A stretch of DNA of 35,499 nt from Pseudomonas citronellolis. GTDB taxonomy: Bacteria; Pseudomonadota; Gammaproteobacteria; Pseudomonadales; Pseudomonadaceae. The notes beneath the pieces were generated by a model, which was given only the letters and a program-made list of their open reading frames with translations, searched no databases and was not told where the DNA came from. Shown here piece after piece: positions 7,512-14,974 of this stretch (position 1 is the stretch's first letter; every line of letters starts with the position of its first letter). The translations under genes and the position numbers were made by a program. The stretch lies in NCBI RefSeq assembly GCF_900112375.1, contig NZ_FOLS01000029.1, positions 73,263 to 108,761 of the forward strand. The letters are read 5' to 3'.

Positions 7512-9905
7512 ATGCACAACGAACCCGGCCCTGTCGTCGACAGGCTGCCCGGCCTGGCCTGGACCGCCGCTGCCGACGGCCGGGTCGACTCCGTCAACCG
7601 CCCCTGGTGCGCGTACACCGGCCTCCCCGCCGGCGCGGCCCAAGGCGACGGCTGGCAGTCGGTGGTGCACCCCGACGACCTGCCGGCGCTGCTCGAACGC
7701 TGGGCCGCCATCCTGCGCTCCGGCCAGGCGCAGGACATGCAGGCGCGCCTGCGGCGTTTCGACGGCGCCTACCGGCGCTTCCTGCTGCGCGTCGAGCGCC
7801 TCGACGCCGCCGCCGGCACCTGGTGCGGCCTGGGCATCGACATCGAGGACCTCGGCCCGGGCCCGGCGACCACCAGCACCCCGGCCCTGGATGCGCTCAT
7901 CGACAGCATCCCCGGCTTCGTCTGGCGCACCGCGCCCGACGGCAGCGTCGAATTCCTCAACCAGCGCTGGTTCGACTACACCGGCATGACACCCGACGAG
8001 GCCCGCGGCACCGGCTGGATGAACGCCGTGCACCCGAGCGACGCGCCGGCGTTGGGCGCGTACTGGCAGGGCCTGCTGGCCGCGGGGCTGGCGGGCGAGT
8101 TCGAAGCCCGCCTGCGGCGCTTCGACGGCAGCTACCGCTGGTTCCTGATCCACGCCGTGCCGCAGCGCGACGAGGCCGGCCGCGTGCTCAAGTGGTACGG
8201 CGGCAACACCGACATCGACGCACGCAAACGCGCCGAGCTGCTGCTGGCCGGCGAGAAACGCCTGCACAGCCTGATGGCCGGCGGCGCCGCCCTGCCCCTG
8301 GTGCTCGAAGCGCTGTGCCAGTTGGTGGAAGCCAGCCTCGACGACTGCCTGTGCGGCATCACCCTGGTCGCGCCCCGGCGCAGCCGCCGCGCCGTGCAGG
8401 CACCGGGCGAGCTGCGCCTGCAACCCGGCGCCGGCCCCGGGCTGCCGCCGGGCCTCATGGCTAGCGACGGCCAGGCAGTGGACGCCGGCAACAGCCCTGA
8501 ATCCCTGGTCGTCCTCGGCGGCGAAACCGTGGTGGTGGCCGACCTGTCCGCCGAAACGCGCTGGCCCGCCTGGTGCGCCACGGCCCTGGCCCACGGCCTG
8601 CGGGCGAGCTGGGCGACGCCGGTGATCGCCACCGGCGGCGAAGTGAGCGGCGTCCTCTCGCTGTTCTTCCACCACGCCTGGCAACCCGACGAGGCGCAGC
8701 GCAACCGCATCGCGCAGTTCAGCCAGCTGGCCAGCATCGCCATCGAGCGCGCCCGCGGCGAGGCCGCGCTGAAGCAGAGCGAGGCCTTCCTCGCCAAGGC
8801 CCAGCGCATCAGCCTGACCGGCACCTTCTCCTGGCACGTGGACAACGACGAGATCGCCTGGTCCGACGAGATCTACCGCCTGCTCGACCTGGACCCGGGC
8901 CTGACGCCGAGCTTCGAGCTGGTCTATTCGCGGGTCCACCCCGACGACCTCTCGCGCCTCGACGAGGTGTTCCAGCGCCAGCGCCACGCCGCCCGCGACT
9001 TCGAGCACGAACACCGGCTGCTGCTGCCCGGCGGCGTGATCCGCCACGTGCACATCGTGGCCCAGGCGATGCGCGACGCCGACGGCGCCCTGGAATACAT
9101 CGCCGCCGTGCAGGACGTCACCCAGCGGCGCCTCGCCGACGAGGCCCTCGGCAGGGTCCGCGCCGAACTCGCACACGTGGCCCGGGTCGCCAGCCTGGGG
9201 GCGCTCACCGCGTCCATCGCCCATGAAGTCAACCAGCCGCTGGCCGGCATCATCACCAACGCCAACACCTGCCTGCGCATGCTCGGCGCCACCCCGCCCA
9301 ACGTCGACGGCGCCCGCGAGACCGCGCGGCGCACCATCCGCGACGGCAACCGCGCGGCCGACGTGATCAAGCGCCTGCGCGCGCTGTTCGCCAAGGACGG
9401 GGTGGCCAGCGAGCCGGTGGACCTCAACGCGGCGGCCCGGGAAGTGCTTGCCATGCTGCAGAACGAACTGCAGCGCAACGGCGTGGCCGTGCTGCCGCAG
9501 TTCAACGAGCAGCTGCCGCCCGTGCCCGGCGACCGCGTGCAACTGCAGCAGGTAATCCTCAACCTGATCATCAACGCCATGGACGCCCTGGCCGAGGTGC
9601 ACGGCCGCCCGCGGCAGCTGCGCATCAGCAGCGGCTACGACCTGGACTCCAGCGTGTTCCTGGCGGTGCGCGACAACGGCAACGGCTTCCCCCCGCAGGA
9701 CGCCCACCGGCTGTTCGACGCCTTCTACACCACCAAGCGCGCCGGCATGGGTATCGGCCTGCTGGTCAGCCGCTCCATCATCGAGCACCATGCCGGGCGG
9801 ATCTGGGCCACGGCCCACGACGGCCCCGGCGCGACCTTCATCTTTTCCATCCCGCTGCCGGCCGCGGACGCCGACGACGACCACGCCAGGGGGAATGCCC
9901 GATGA
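7512..9905 (+). CDS. Soluble PAS-PAS-GAF-PAS sensor histidine kinase
   Basis: A 797-residue hybrid-free kinase with no membrane segment, so it senses a cytoplasmic signal. Order: two related PAS domains (about 8-115 and 130-240, each with an F/Y-x-Y-TG and HPDD or HPSD motif), a GAF domain (about 255-410), a third PAS with its PAC segment (about 425-540), HisKA with His571 in SIAHEVNQPL, and HATPase_c (about 660-785: NLIINAMDAL, DNGNGF, GMGIGLLVSRSI). The H-box and the short G2 region resemble FixL/TodS-type kinases. The start at 7512 has GAGAGGATCGGT upstream; the open frame extends far further 5' only because of GC bias. Its stop overlaps the next gene by 4 bp. The ligand is unknown. Confidence 0.93.
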   Translation: MHNEPGPVVDRLPGLAWTAAADGRVDSVNRPWCAYTGLPAGAAQGDGWQSVVHPDDLPALLERWAAILRSGQAQDMQARLRRFDGAYRRFLLRVERLDAAAGTWCGLGIDIEDLGPGPATTSTPALDALIDSIPGFVWRTAPDGSVEFLNQRWFDYTGMTPDEARGTGWMNAVHPSDAPALGAYWQGLLAAGLAGEFEARLRRFDGSYRWFLIHAVPQRDEAGRVLKWYGGNTDIDARKRAELLLAGEKRLHSLMAGGAALPLVLEALCQLVEASLDDCLCGITLVAPRRSRRAVQAPGELRLQPGAGPGLPPGLMASDGQAVDAGNSPESLVVLGGETVVVADLSAETRWPAWCATALAHGLRASWATPVIATGGEVSGVLSLFFHHAWQPDEAQRNRIAQFSQLASIAIERARGEAALKQSEAFLAKAQRISLTGTFSWHVDNDEIAWSDEIYRLLDLDPGLTPSFELVYSRVHPDDLSRLDEVFQRQRHAARDFEHEHRLLLPGGVIRHVHIVAQAMRDADGALEYIAAVQDVTQRRLADEALGRVRAELAHVARVASLGALTASIAHEVNQPLAGIITNANTCLRMLGATPPNVDGARETARRTIRDGNRAADVIKRLRALFAKDGVASEPVDLNAAAREVLAMLQNELQRNGVAVLPQFNEQLPPVPGDRVQLQQVILNLIINAMDALAEVHGRPRQLRISSGYDLDSSVFLAVRDNGNGFPPQDAHRLFDAFYTTKRAGMGIGLLVSRSIIEHHAGRIWATAHDGPGATFIFSIPLPAADADDDHARGNAR

Positions 9906-10273
9906 CCACGCCTTTGCTCGTGTCGCTGGTGGATGACGACGAGTCCGTGCGCGAATCGCTGCCGGACCTGCTGCGCGAGTTCGGCTTCGCCGTGCAGGCC
10001 TTCGCCTCGGCGCCGGCCTTCCTCGACTCGGACTGCCTCGCGCAGACGCGCTGCCTGATCCTCGACGTGGCCATGCCGGAGATGTCCGGGCCGGAGCTGC
10101 AGAAGGAACTGGCCCGGCGCGGCTGGCGCATCCCCATCATCTTCATCACCGCCCATGGCGACGCGGCCACCCGCCCGCGCCTGATCGCCCAGGGCGCCGT
10201 GGATTGCCTGCTGAAACCCTTCAGCGAGGCGGAACTGCTCAAGGCGCTCAGCGCCGCGCTACCGGTCGGCTGA
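9902..10273 (+). CDS. Stand-alone receiver-domain response regulator
   Basis: A 123-residue single receiver domain with no output domain. The acidic pocket is Asp11-13, the phospho-acceptor Asp55 lies in LILDVAMPEMSG, then Thr83 and Lys105 in LLKPF. It is FixJ-like in sequence. ATGA overlap with the kinase stop indicates translational coupling. Such proteins can act as phosphate sinks, relay partners, or competitors of the DNA-binding regulator encoded next (inference). Confidence 0.93.
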   Translation: MTTPLLVSLVDDDESVRESLPDLLREFGFAVQAFASAPAFLDSDCLAQTRCLILDVAMPEMSGPELQKELARRGWRIPIIFITAHGDAATRPRLIAQGAVDCLLKPFSEAELLKALSAALPVG

Positions 10274-10300
10274 CGCCGCAGGCCACCAGGAGAACCAGGC

Positions 10301-10972
10301 ATGTTGAACGCTGTCCCTGCCCCCCAGGGGGGAACCCGGCCACAGGCCGACGCCACGCCGCTGGTCTACGTGGTCGACGACGACGTCTCGGTGCGCGAGT
10401 CGCTGGAACTGCTGATCCGCTTCGCCGGCTGGCAACCGGTGTTGTTCGATTCCGCCCGGGCCTTCCTCGACCAGCCCGCGGCCCTGGTGCCCAGCTGCCT
10501 GGTGCTGGACGTCAACCTGCCCGACCTCAATGGGCTGGACCTGCAGCGCAGCGTGGCCGGCGAGCGCCCGGCCATGCCGATCATCTTCATCACCGGCTAC
10601 GGCGACGTGCCGCTGACAGTGCGCGCCATGAAGGCCGGGGCGGTGGAATTCCTCACCAAGCCCTTCGACGACGACACCCTGCTGCGCGCCATCGCCGAGG
10701 CCCTGGCGCACAGCCGCGTGGCCCTGCAGCAGCAGGAAAGGCTGCGCACCCTGCGCGCCGCCTACGCCAGCCTCACGCCGCGCGAACGGGACGTGCTGCG
10801 CAGGGTCGTTGCCGGGCGCCTGAACAAGCAGGTGGCCGCCGACCTGGGCATCAGCGAGATCACCGTCAAGGCCCATCGCGGCCGGGCCATGCGCAAGATG
10901 AAGGCGCGCTCGCTGCCGGACCTGGTGAAGATGGCGGCGCTGCTGGAGATCGCCCCCGACGGCGAGCGCTGA
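10301..10972 (+). CDS. FixJ/NarL-type response regulator with LuxR HTH
   Basis: A 223-residue DNA-binding regulator. Receiver domain about 20-135: acidic residues in VVDDDVS, phospho-acceptor Asp70 in LVLDVNLPDLNG, Lys120 in LTKPFDDD. A helical linker leads to a LuxR-type HTH (about 157-215: LTPRERDVL, NKQVAADLGISEITVKAHR). It begins 27 bp after the lone receiver gene, behind AGGAGAACC. With the kinase it forms a FixLJ/StySR-like pair. Members of this group bind short palindromes, so this is the best local candidate for the RYACCTWCGTRY elements found upstream of five transcription units here (inference). It ends 20 bp from the convergent MFS gene. Confidence 0.94.
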   Translation: MLNAVPAPQGGTRPQADATPLVYVVDDDVSVRESLELLIRFAGWQPVLFDSARAFLDQPAALVPSCLVLDVNLPDLNGLDLQRSVAGERPAMPIIFITGYGDVPLTVRAMKAGAVEFLTKPFDDDTLLRAIAEALAHSRVALQQQERLRTLRAAYASLTPRERDVLRRVVAGRLNKQVAADLGISEITVKAHRGRAMRKMKARSLPDLVKMAALLEIAPDGER

Positions 10973-10992
10973 GGCGCCCTCGCCGCCCGGGC

Positions 10993-12216
10993 TCAGGCCG
11001 GGACCGACAGCGGCCGCCGGCAGCCCAGCCAGACCAGCAAGGCCGCCAGCAACTGGCTGCTGGCGAAGAAGCCGAACAGTTCTTGCGTGCTCCACTGGGC
11101 GTCGAGCAGCACCCCCGCGATAGCCGGTGACAGGATCGCCCCCAGGCGCCCGGTCGCCAGCACCAGGCCCACGCCGCTGGTGCGAATCGCGGTAAAGAAG
11201 GCCTGGGGCGCGAGGATGAAAAGCGCCGCGATGGCGCCATTGAGCGACAGCCCCGCGCCGAAGCCAGCGGGAATGGCCAGCAGCGAGACGCGGCTGGCCG
11301 GCACCAGCAGCGTCATCAGCACGGCATTGAGCAGCAGAAGGCCCAGCAACAGCTGGCGGCCCCCCGCGCGATTCGCCGCCAGGCCCACCAGCAAGGCGCC
11401 GAGCATGCCGCCGAGGCCCAGCAACAGCCCGCCGGTGGAGCCCTGTTTTTCGGAAAAGCCGTTGTGCAGCATCAGCGTCGGCGTCCAGCTCATCACGAAG
11501 TAATAGCCGAACATCAGCAGCAATAGCGCCAGGGCCAGTGAAGCGGTCAGTTGCCACTGGCCAGATGCGAATAGCTGCCGGAATTCCACGCCTCGCGATA
11601 GCCGCAACTGGGCATTCTGTTGCCGGTCGAGCGTCAGGAACTCCGGCGACTCGCGCAGCCAGAGTGCACCAGCCGTCACGGCCGCGAGCGTGGCCACGCC
11701 GCCGGCTAGAAACACGTAGCGCCAGCCAAGCCACTCGTTGAACAGGTGGGCCAGCAGGCCGCCCAGGCTCACGCCCAGCGCGAAGGCGAGGGATTGCAGG
11801 GCGATGGCCAGGCTTCGCCGATGCGCTCCGGTGTATTCATGGGCCAGCACATTGGCGCCCACCAGCACCGCGCCGGTGCCGACGCCGGTCAGCATGCGCA
11901 GAAGCATCAGCACCTGGTGGTTCGGGCTGCAGAACGACAGCAACATGCTGACGCCGCTGAGGGAAAGGCCCGCCAGCAGCAAGGGCCGGCGCCCGTAGCG
12001 GTCCGCCCGGGGGCTGATGAACGAGCCGCAGGCCATGCCCACCAGGCTCGCGCTGAGCAGCATGCCGAGCTGGGTCGCATTCAGCCCCCACTCCGCCGAA
12101 ACGCTGCCGCCGGTGAAGGCCATGGCCATCGCGTCCAGGCCGTCGATCACGTTGAAGAGCATGCACAGGCCGACGACGCCCCACGGGGACGGGGCCATTG
12201 CAGCGTTGTTGTTCAT
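10993..12216 (-). CDS. MFS transporter, aromatic acid:H+ symporter (AAHS)-like
   Basis: A 407-residue inner-membrane carrier with about 12 hydrophobic segments. Signature loops are present: DGLDAMAM in TM1 and the TM2-3 motif SPRADRYGRRPLLLAG (D-R-x-G-R-R), with LRMLTGVGTGAVL in TM4. The DG-DxxAM pattern in TM1 is typical of the AAHS branch that imports benzoate-like acids; substrate is unproven. I chose the ATG at 12216, with AAGG just upstream. A longer start at 12276 would add a poorly hydrophobic stretch and would leave almost no room between it and the operator at 12287. It is divergent from the creatininase-family gene. Confidence 0.88.
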   Translation of the reverse strand: MNNNAAMAPSPWGVVGLCMLFNVIDGLDAMAMAFTGGSVSAEWGLNATQLGMLLSASLVGMACGSFISPRADRYGRRPLLLAGLSLSGVSMLLSFCSPNHQVLMLLRMLTGVGTGAVLVGANVLAHEYTGAHRRSLAIALQSLAFALGVSLGGLLAHLFNEWLGWRYVFLAGGVATLAAVTAGALWLRESPEFLTLDRQQNAQLRLSRGVEFRQLFASGQWQLTASLALALLLLMFGYYFVMSWTPTLMLHNGFSEKQGSTGGLLLGLGGMLGALLVGLAANRAGGRQLLLGLLLLNAVLMTLLVPASRVSLLAIPAGFGAGLSLNGAIAALFILAPQAFFTAIRTSGVGLVLATGRLGAILSPAIAGVLLDAQWSTQELFGFFASSQLLAALLVWLGCRRPLSVPA

Positions 12217-12286
12217 AGCCTTGGGCACGCAGCCTGTTTCCTTTTTGACGCGCGGTTCGAAGCAGTGCTCGGCCATACCCTTGCGT

Positions 12287-12323
12287 GCATACCTAGGTAT
12301 CGACCGACACCATCGTGCAATCG
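12287..12323. promoter_or_regulatory. Composite operator between the MFS and creatininase genes
   Basis: A perfect palindrome ATACCTAGGTAT (12289-12300) is followed by CGACCGACACCATCGTGCAA. Read on the minus strand it matches the composite element at 6772-6807 over about 35 bp with only a handful of differences. It is about 70 bp upstream of the MFS start and about 155 bp upstream of the creatininase start, so it could serve both genes. Confidence 0.7.
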
Positions 12324-12479
12324 CCGAGGCGGCATCCGGGTGCTTTGATCGACCTGCGCAAGCGGCGCCGAATGCAGGGCCGGAAGCATATTACGTCCCG
12401 GCCGCTACAGACAGGACCCCGCGCCTCGAACTCCACCCCACCGGGTTCCGCCAGGAACCTTTCCAAGGAGAGCCCCCAG

Positions 12480-13229
12480 ATGTTCCTGCATCTATCGACC
12501 TGGGCCGAGATCGGCCAGTTTCTCGAACGCAGCCGCACCATCGTCATCCCCATCGGCTCCAACGAACAGCACGGCCCCACCGGCCTGCTGGGCACCGACT
12601 GGATGTGCCCGGAGATCATCGCCGGCGAGGCGCAGAAGCTGGCGGACATCCTCATCGCCCCGACCTTCAACATCGGTATGGCCCAGCATCACCTGGGCTT
12701 CCCCGGCACCATCTCGCTGCGGCCCTCGACCTTCATGGCCGCCATCGGTGACTGGGTGCGCTCGCTGGCCGGCCACGGCTTCGAGAAAATCTTCTTTCTC
12801 AACGGCCACGGCGGCAACATCGCCTCGATCGAAGCGGCCTTCTCGGAACTCTATGCCGAAGCGAGTTTCGCCCGGCGCCGCGCCGGCTTCGCCCTGAAGC
12901 TGTGCAACTGGTGGGACCTGGAAGGCGTCGATGCCCTGGCGCGGGAGCAGTTCCCCACGGGCCACGGCATCCACGCCACGCCCACCGAGATCGCCGTGAC
13001 CCAATGGGCCTATCCGGACTTCATCAAGTCCGCCGAGTATTCGCCACGGATCGCCAACTGGGGCCCCATCCGCGAAGCGCTCGATTTCCGCGCGCGTCAC
13101 CCGGACGGCCGCATGGGCTCGGACCCGGCGCAAGCCTCCATCGAAAAGGGCCGGCAACTGGTGGCCCTGGCCGCCCAGGGCCTGGTGCAGGAGGTCCAGG
13201 CCTTCGGCGACGAGGCGATACCGGGCTAG
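12480..13229 (+). CDS. Creatininase-family amidohydrolase
   Basis: A 249-residue cytoplasmic metal-dependent hydrolase of the creatininase fold. Metal-ligand motifs are in place: Glu29 and His31 in SNEQHGP, Asp40 in GTDW, AQHHLGFPGT, NGHGGN (108-113), and the Glu in HATPTEI. Family members cut cyclic or linear amides (creatinine, formamides in cofactor or mycofactocin pathways); the exact substrate cannot be assigned. The start at 12480 has AAGGAGAG upstream, better than the open-frame start at 12315. It is divergent from an importer and shares its operator, so the transported compound may be its substrate or precursor (inference). Confidence 0.9.
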   Translation: MFLHLSTWAEIGQFLERSRTIVIPIGSNEQHGPTGLLGTDWMCPEIIAGEAQKLADILIAPTFNIGMAQHHLGFPGTISLRPSTFMAAIGDWVRSLAGHGFEKIFFLNGHGGNIASIEAAFSELYAEASFARRRAGFALKLCNWWDLEGVDALAREQFPTGHGIHATPTEIAVTQWAYPDFIKSAEYSPRIANWGPIREALDFRARHPDGRMGSDPAQASIEKGRQLVALAAQGLVQEVQAFGDEAIPG

Positions 13230-13243
13230 AAACCCTTCGGGCT

Positions 13244-13278
13244 GGCCGCGCGCCCATGGACGGGCGCGCGGCCTTTTT
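13244..13278 (+). terminator. Intrinsic terminator of the creatininase gene
   Basis: GGCCGCGCGCCC and GGGCGCGCGGCC form a 12-bp stem with a 6-nt loop, followed by five T. It lies in the 50-bp gap between the convergent creatininase and catalase genes. Confidence 0.88.
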
Positions 13279-13279
13279 A

Positions 13280-14719
13280 CTACGCCCGGCCCAGCCGTTC
13301 GATGGCGCTTGCCACGCCCGCTCCGTACGCCGGGTCCGCCTTGCTGCAGTTATCGATATGCCGCTGTTTGGTCTGCGCCGAGGCGCCCTGGATCGAACGC
13401 GCGGTATTGTCGAACAGCGCCTGTTGCTGCTCGAAGGTCATCAGGCGGAACAGCGCGCCGGGCTGGGAGAAATAGTCCTGGTCTTCGCGATGATCCCAGT
13501 GGCCCGCGCTGCCTTGCAGCGCCAGTCGTGGTTCGCTGAAGTCCGGCTGCTCCTGCCATTGTCCGTAGCTGTTGGGCTCGTAGCCCAGGGTGCTGCCGGC
13601 GTTGCCGTCGGTGCGCATCTGCCCGTCCCGGTGATAACTGTGGAACGGGCATTTCGGCGCGTTCACCGGAATCTGGTGATGGTTGACGCCCAGGCGATAG
13701 CGCTGCGCATCGCCATAGGAGAACAGCCGCGCCTGCAGCATCTTGTCCGGCGAGAAGCTGATGCCGGGCACCACGTTGGCCGGGCTGAAGGCCGCCTGCT
13801 CCACCTCGGCGAAGTAGTTCGCGGGGTTGCGGTTGAGTTCGAGAACGCCGACTTCGATCAGCGGGTAATCGCCGTGCGGCCAGACCTTGGTCAGGTCGAA
13901 GGGATTGATCGGGCAGGTCGCCGCTTCCGCCTCCGGCATGATCTGCACATACAGCGTCCAGCGCGGGAAGCGGCCTTCCTCGATGCTGCCATACAGGTCG
14001 CGCTGGGCGCTTTCGCGGTCCCGGCCGACCAGGGCTTCGGCCTGCGGGTCGGTGAGGTTCTCGATGCCCTGCTGGGTCTTCCAGGTGAACTTCACCCAGG
14101 AGCGCTCGTTCTGCGGGCTTATGAAGCTGAAGGTGTGGCTGCCGAAGCCGTGCATGTGCCGGTACGAGCGAGGCAGCCCGCGGTCGCTCATGACGATGGT
14201 GACCTGGTGCAGGGCCTCGGGCAGCAGGGTCCAGAAGTCCCAGTTGTTTTCGGCGCTGCGCAGATGGGTGCGCGGGTCGCGCTTGACCGCATGATTGAGG
14301 TCGGGGAACTTCAACGGATCGCGCAGGAAGAATACCGGCGTGTTATTGCCCACCAGGTCCCAGTTGCCCTGTTCGGTATAGAACTTTATGGCGAACCCGC
14401 GAATGTCACGCTCGGCATCCGCGGCGCCGCGTTCCCCGGCCACGGTGGAAAAGCGCACGAAAACCTCGGTGCTCTTGCCGATCTCGGAAAACAGCCGGGC
14501 CTTGGTATAGCGGGTTATGTCGTGGGTGACGGTGAAGGTTCCATGGGCGCCCGAGCCCTTGGCGTGCATGCGCCGCTCGGGAATCACCTCGCGATCGAAG
14601 TGCGCGAGCTTTTCCAGCAGCCAGACGTCCTGCAGCAGCACCGGGCCCCTGGGGCCTGCGGTCTGCGAATTGTTGTTGTCGACCACCGGCGCACCAGCGG
14701 CTGTCGTGAGCTTTTTCAT
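13280..14719 (-). CDS. katA: Monofunctional haem catalase (KatA-like)
   Basis: A 479-residue small-subunit catalase that dismutates hydrogen peroxide. The catalytic His lies in [12 protein letters not shown], the distal Asn in [11 protein letters not shown], and the proximal haem-ligand Tyr in [27 protein letters not shown] and the RxxxY region follow. The N-terminus [18 protein letters not shown] resembles P. aeruginosa KatA rather than the exported KatB. I chose the ATG at 14719, which has AGGAC 8 nt upstream; an in-frame ATG at 14752 adds a non-family leader. One regulon element lies about 80 bp upstream at 14801, and there is no adjacent oxyR, so control by the local two-component system is possible (inference). 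Confidence 0.95.
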   Translation of the reverse strand: MKKLTTAAGAPVVDNNNSQTAGPRGPVLLQDVWLLEKLAHFDREVIPERRMHAKGSGAHGTFTVTHDITRYTKARLFSEIGKSTEVFVRFSTVAGERGAADAERDIRGFAIKFYTEQGNWDLVGNNTPVFFLRDPLKFPDLNHAVKRDPRTHLRSAENNWDFWTLLPEALHQVTIVMSDRGLPRSYRHMHGFGSHTFSFISPQNERSWVKFTWKTQQGIENLTDPQAEALVGRDRESAQRDLYGSIEEGRFPRWTLYVQIMPEAEAATCPINPFDLTKVWPHGDYPLIEVGVLELNRNPANYFAEVEQAAFSPANVVPGISFSPDKMLQARLFSYGDAQRYRLGVNHHQIPVNAPKCPFHSYHRDGQMRTDGNAGSTLGYEPNSYGQWQEQPDFSEPRLALQGSAGHWDHREDQDYFSQPGALFRLMTFEQQQALFDNTARSIQGASAQTKQRHIDNCSKADPAYGAGVASAIERLGRA

Positions 14720-14800
14720 GGTTTTGTCCTGGATGATTGGCGCAATGAACAAACAATGGGAAACGCCAACCCATCAAACCAAGTTATGCAACCGCCAACC

Positions 14801-14817
14801 ATGATACGAAGGTGTCG
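14801..14817. promoter_or_regulatory. Operator upstream of the catalase gene
   Basis: ATGATACGAAGGTGTCG contains the core of the regulon element (reverse complement CGACACCTTCGTAT). It is single, as at ohr. The rest of the 14720-14930 gap is AT-rich and holds no gene. Confidence 0.6.
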
Positions 14818-14930
14818 CCCGGTAATAGGAAAGTTGTTCGAAGCCGTCCAGTGCCGGATAAAAAAGAATAAACAGGCGGGATATGAATACAGTGGCCAGT
14901 TAAGGTAAACAGTTCTGTTTCGTTATATAC

Positions 14931-14965
14931 GGCGCACTCTTCTGCAACGTGCAGAAGAGTGCGCC
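14931..14965 (-). terminator. Perfect 16-bp hairpin after the regulator gene
   Basis: GGCGCACTCTTCTGCA and TGCAGAAGAGTGCGCC flank a 3-nt loop, 10 nt past the stop of the minus-strand regulator. On the minus strand it is followed by GTATATAACG, not a T-tract. It probably ends or protects the regulator mRNA, but a different role is possible. Confidence 0.55.
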
Positions 14966-14974
14966 CTACCCGCC

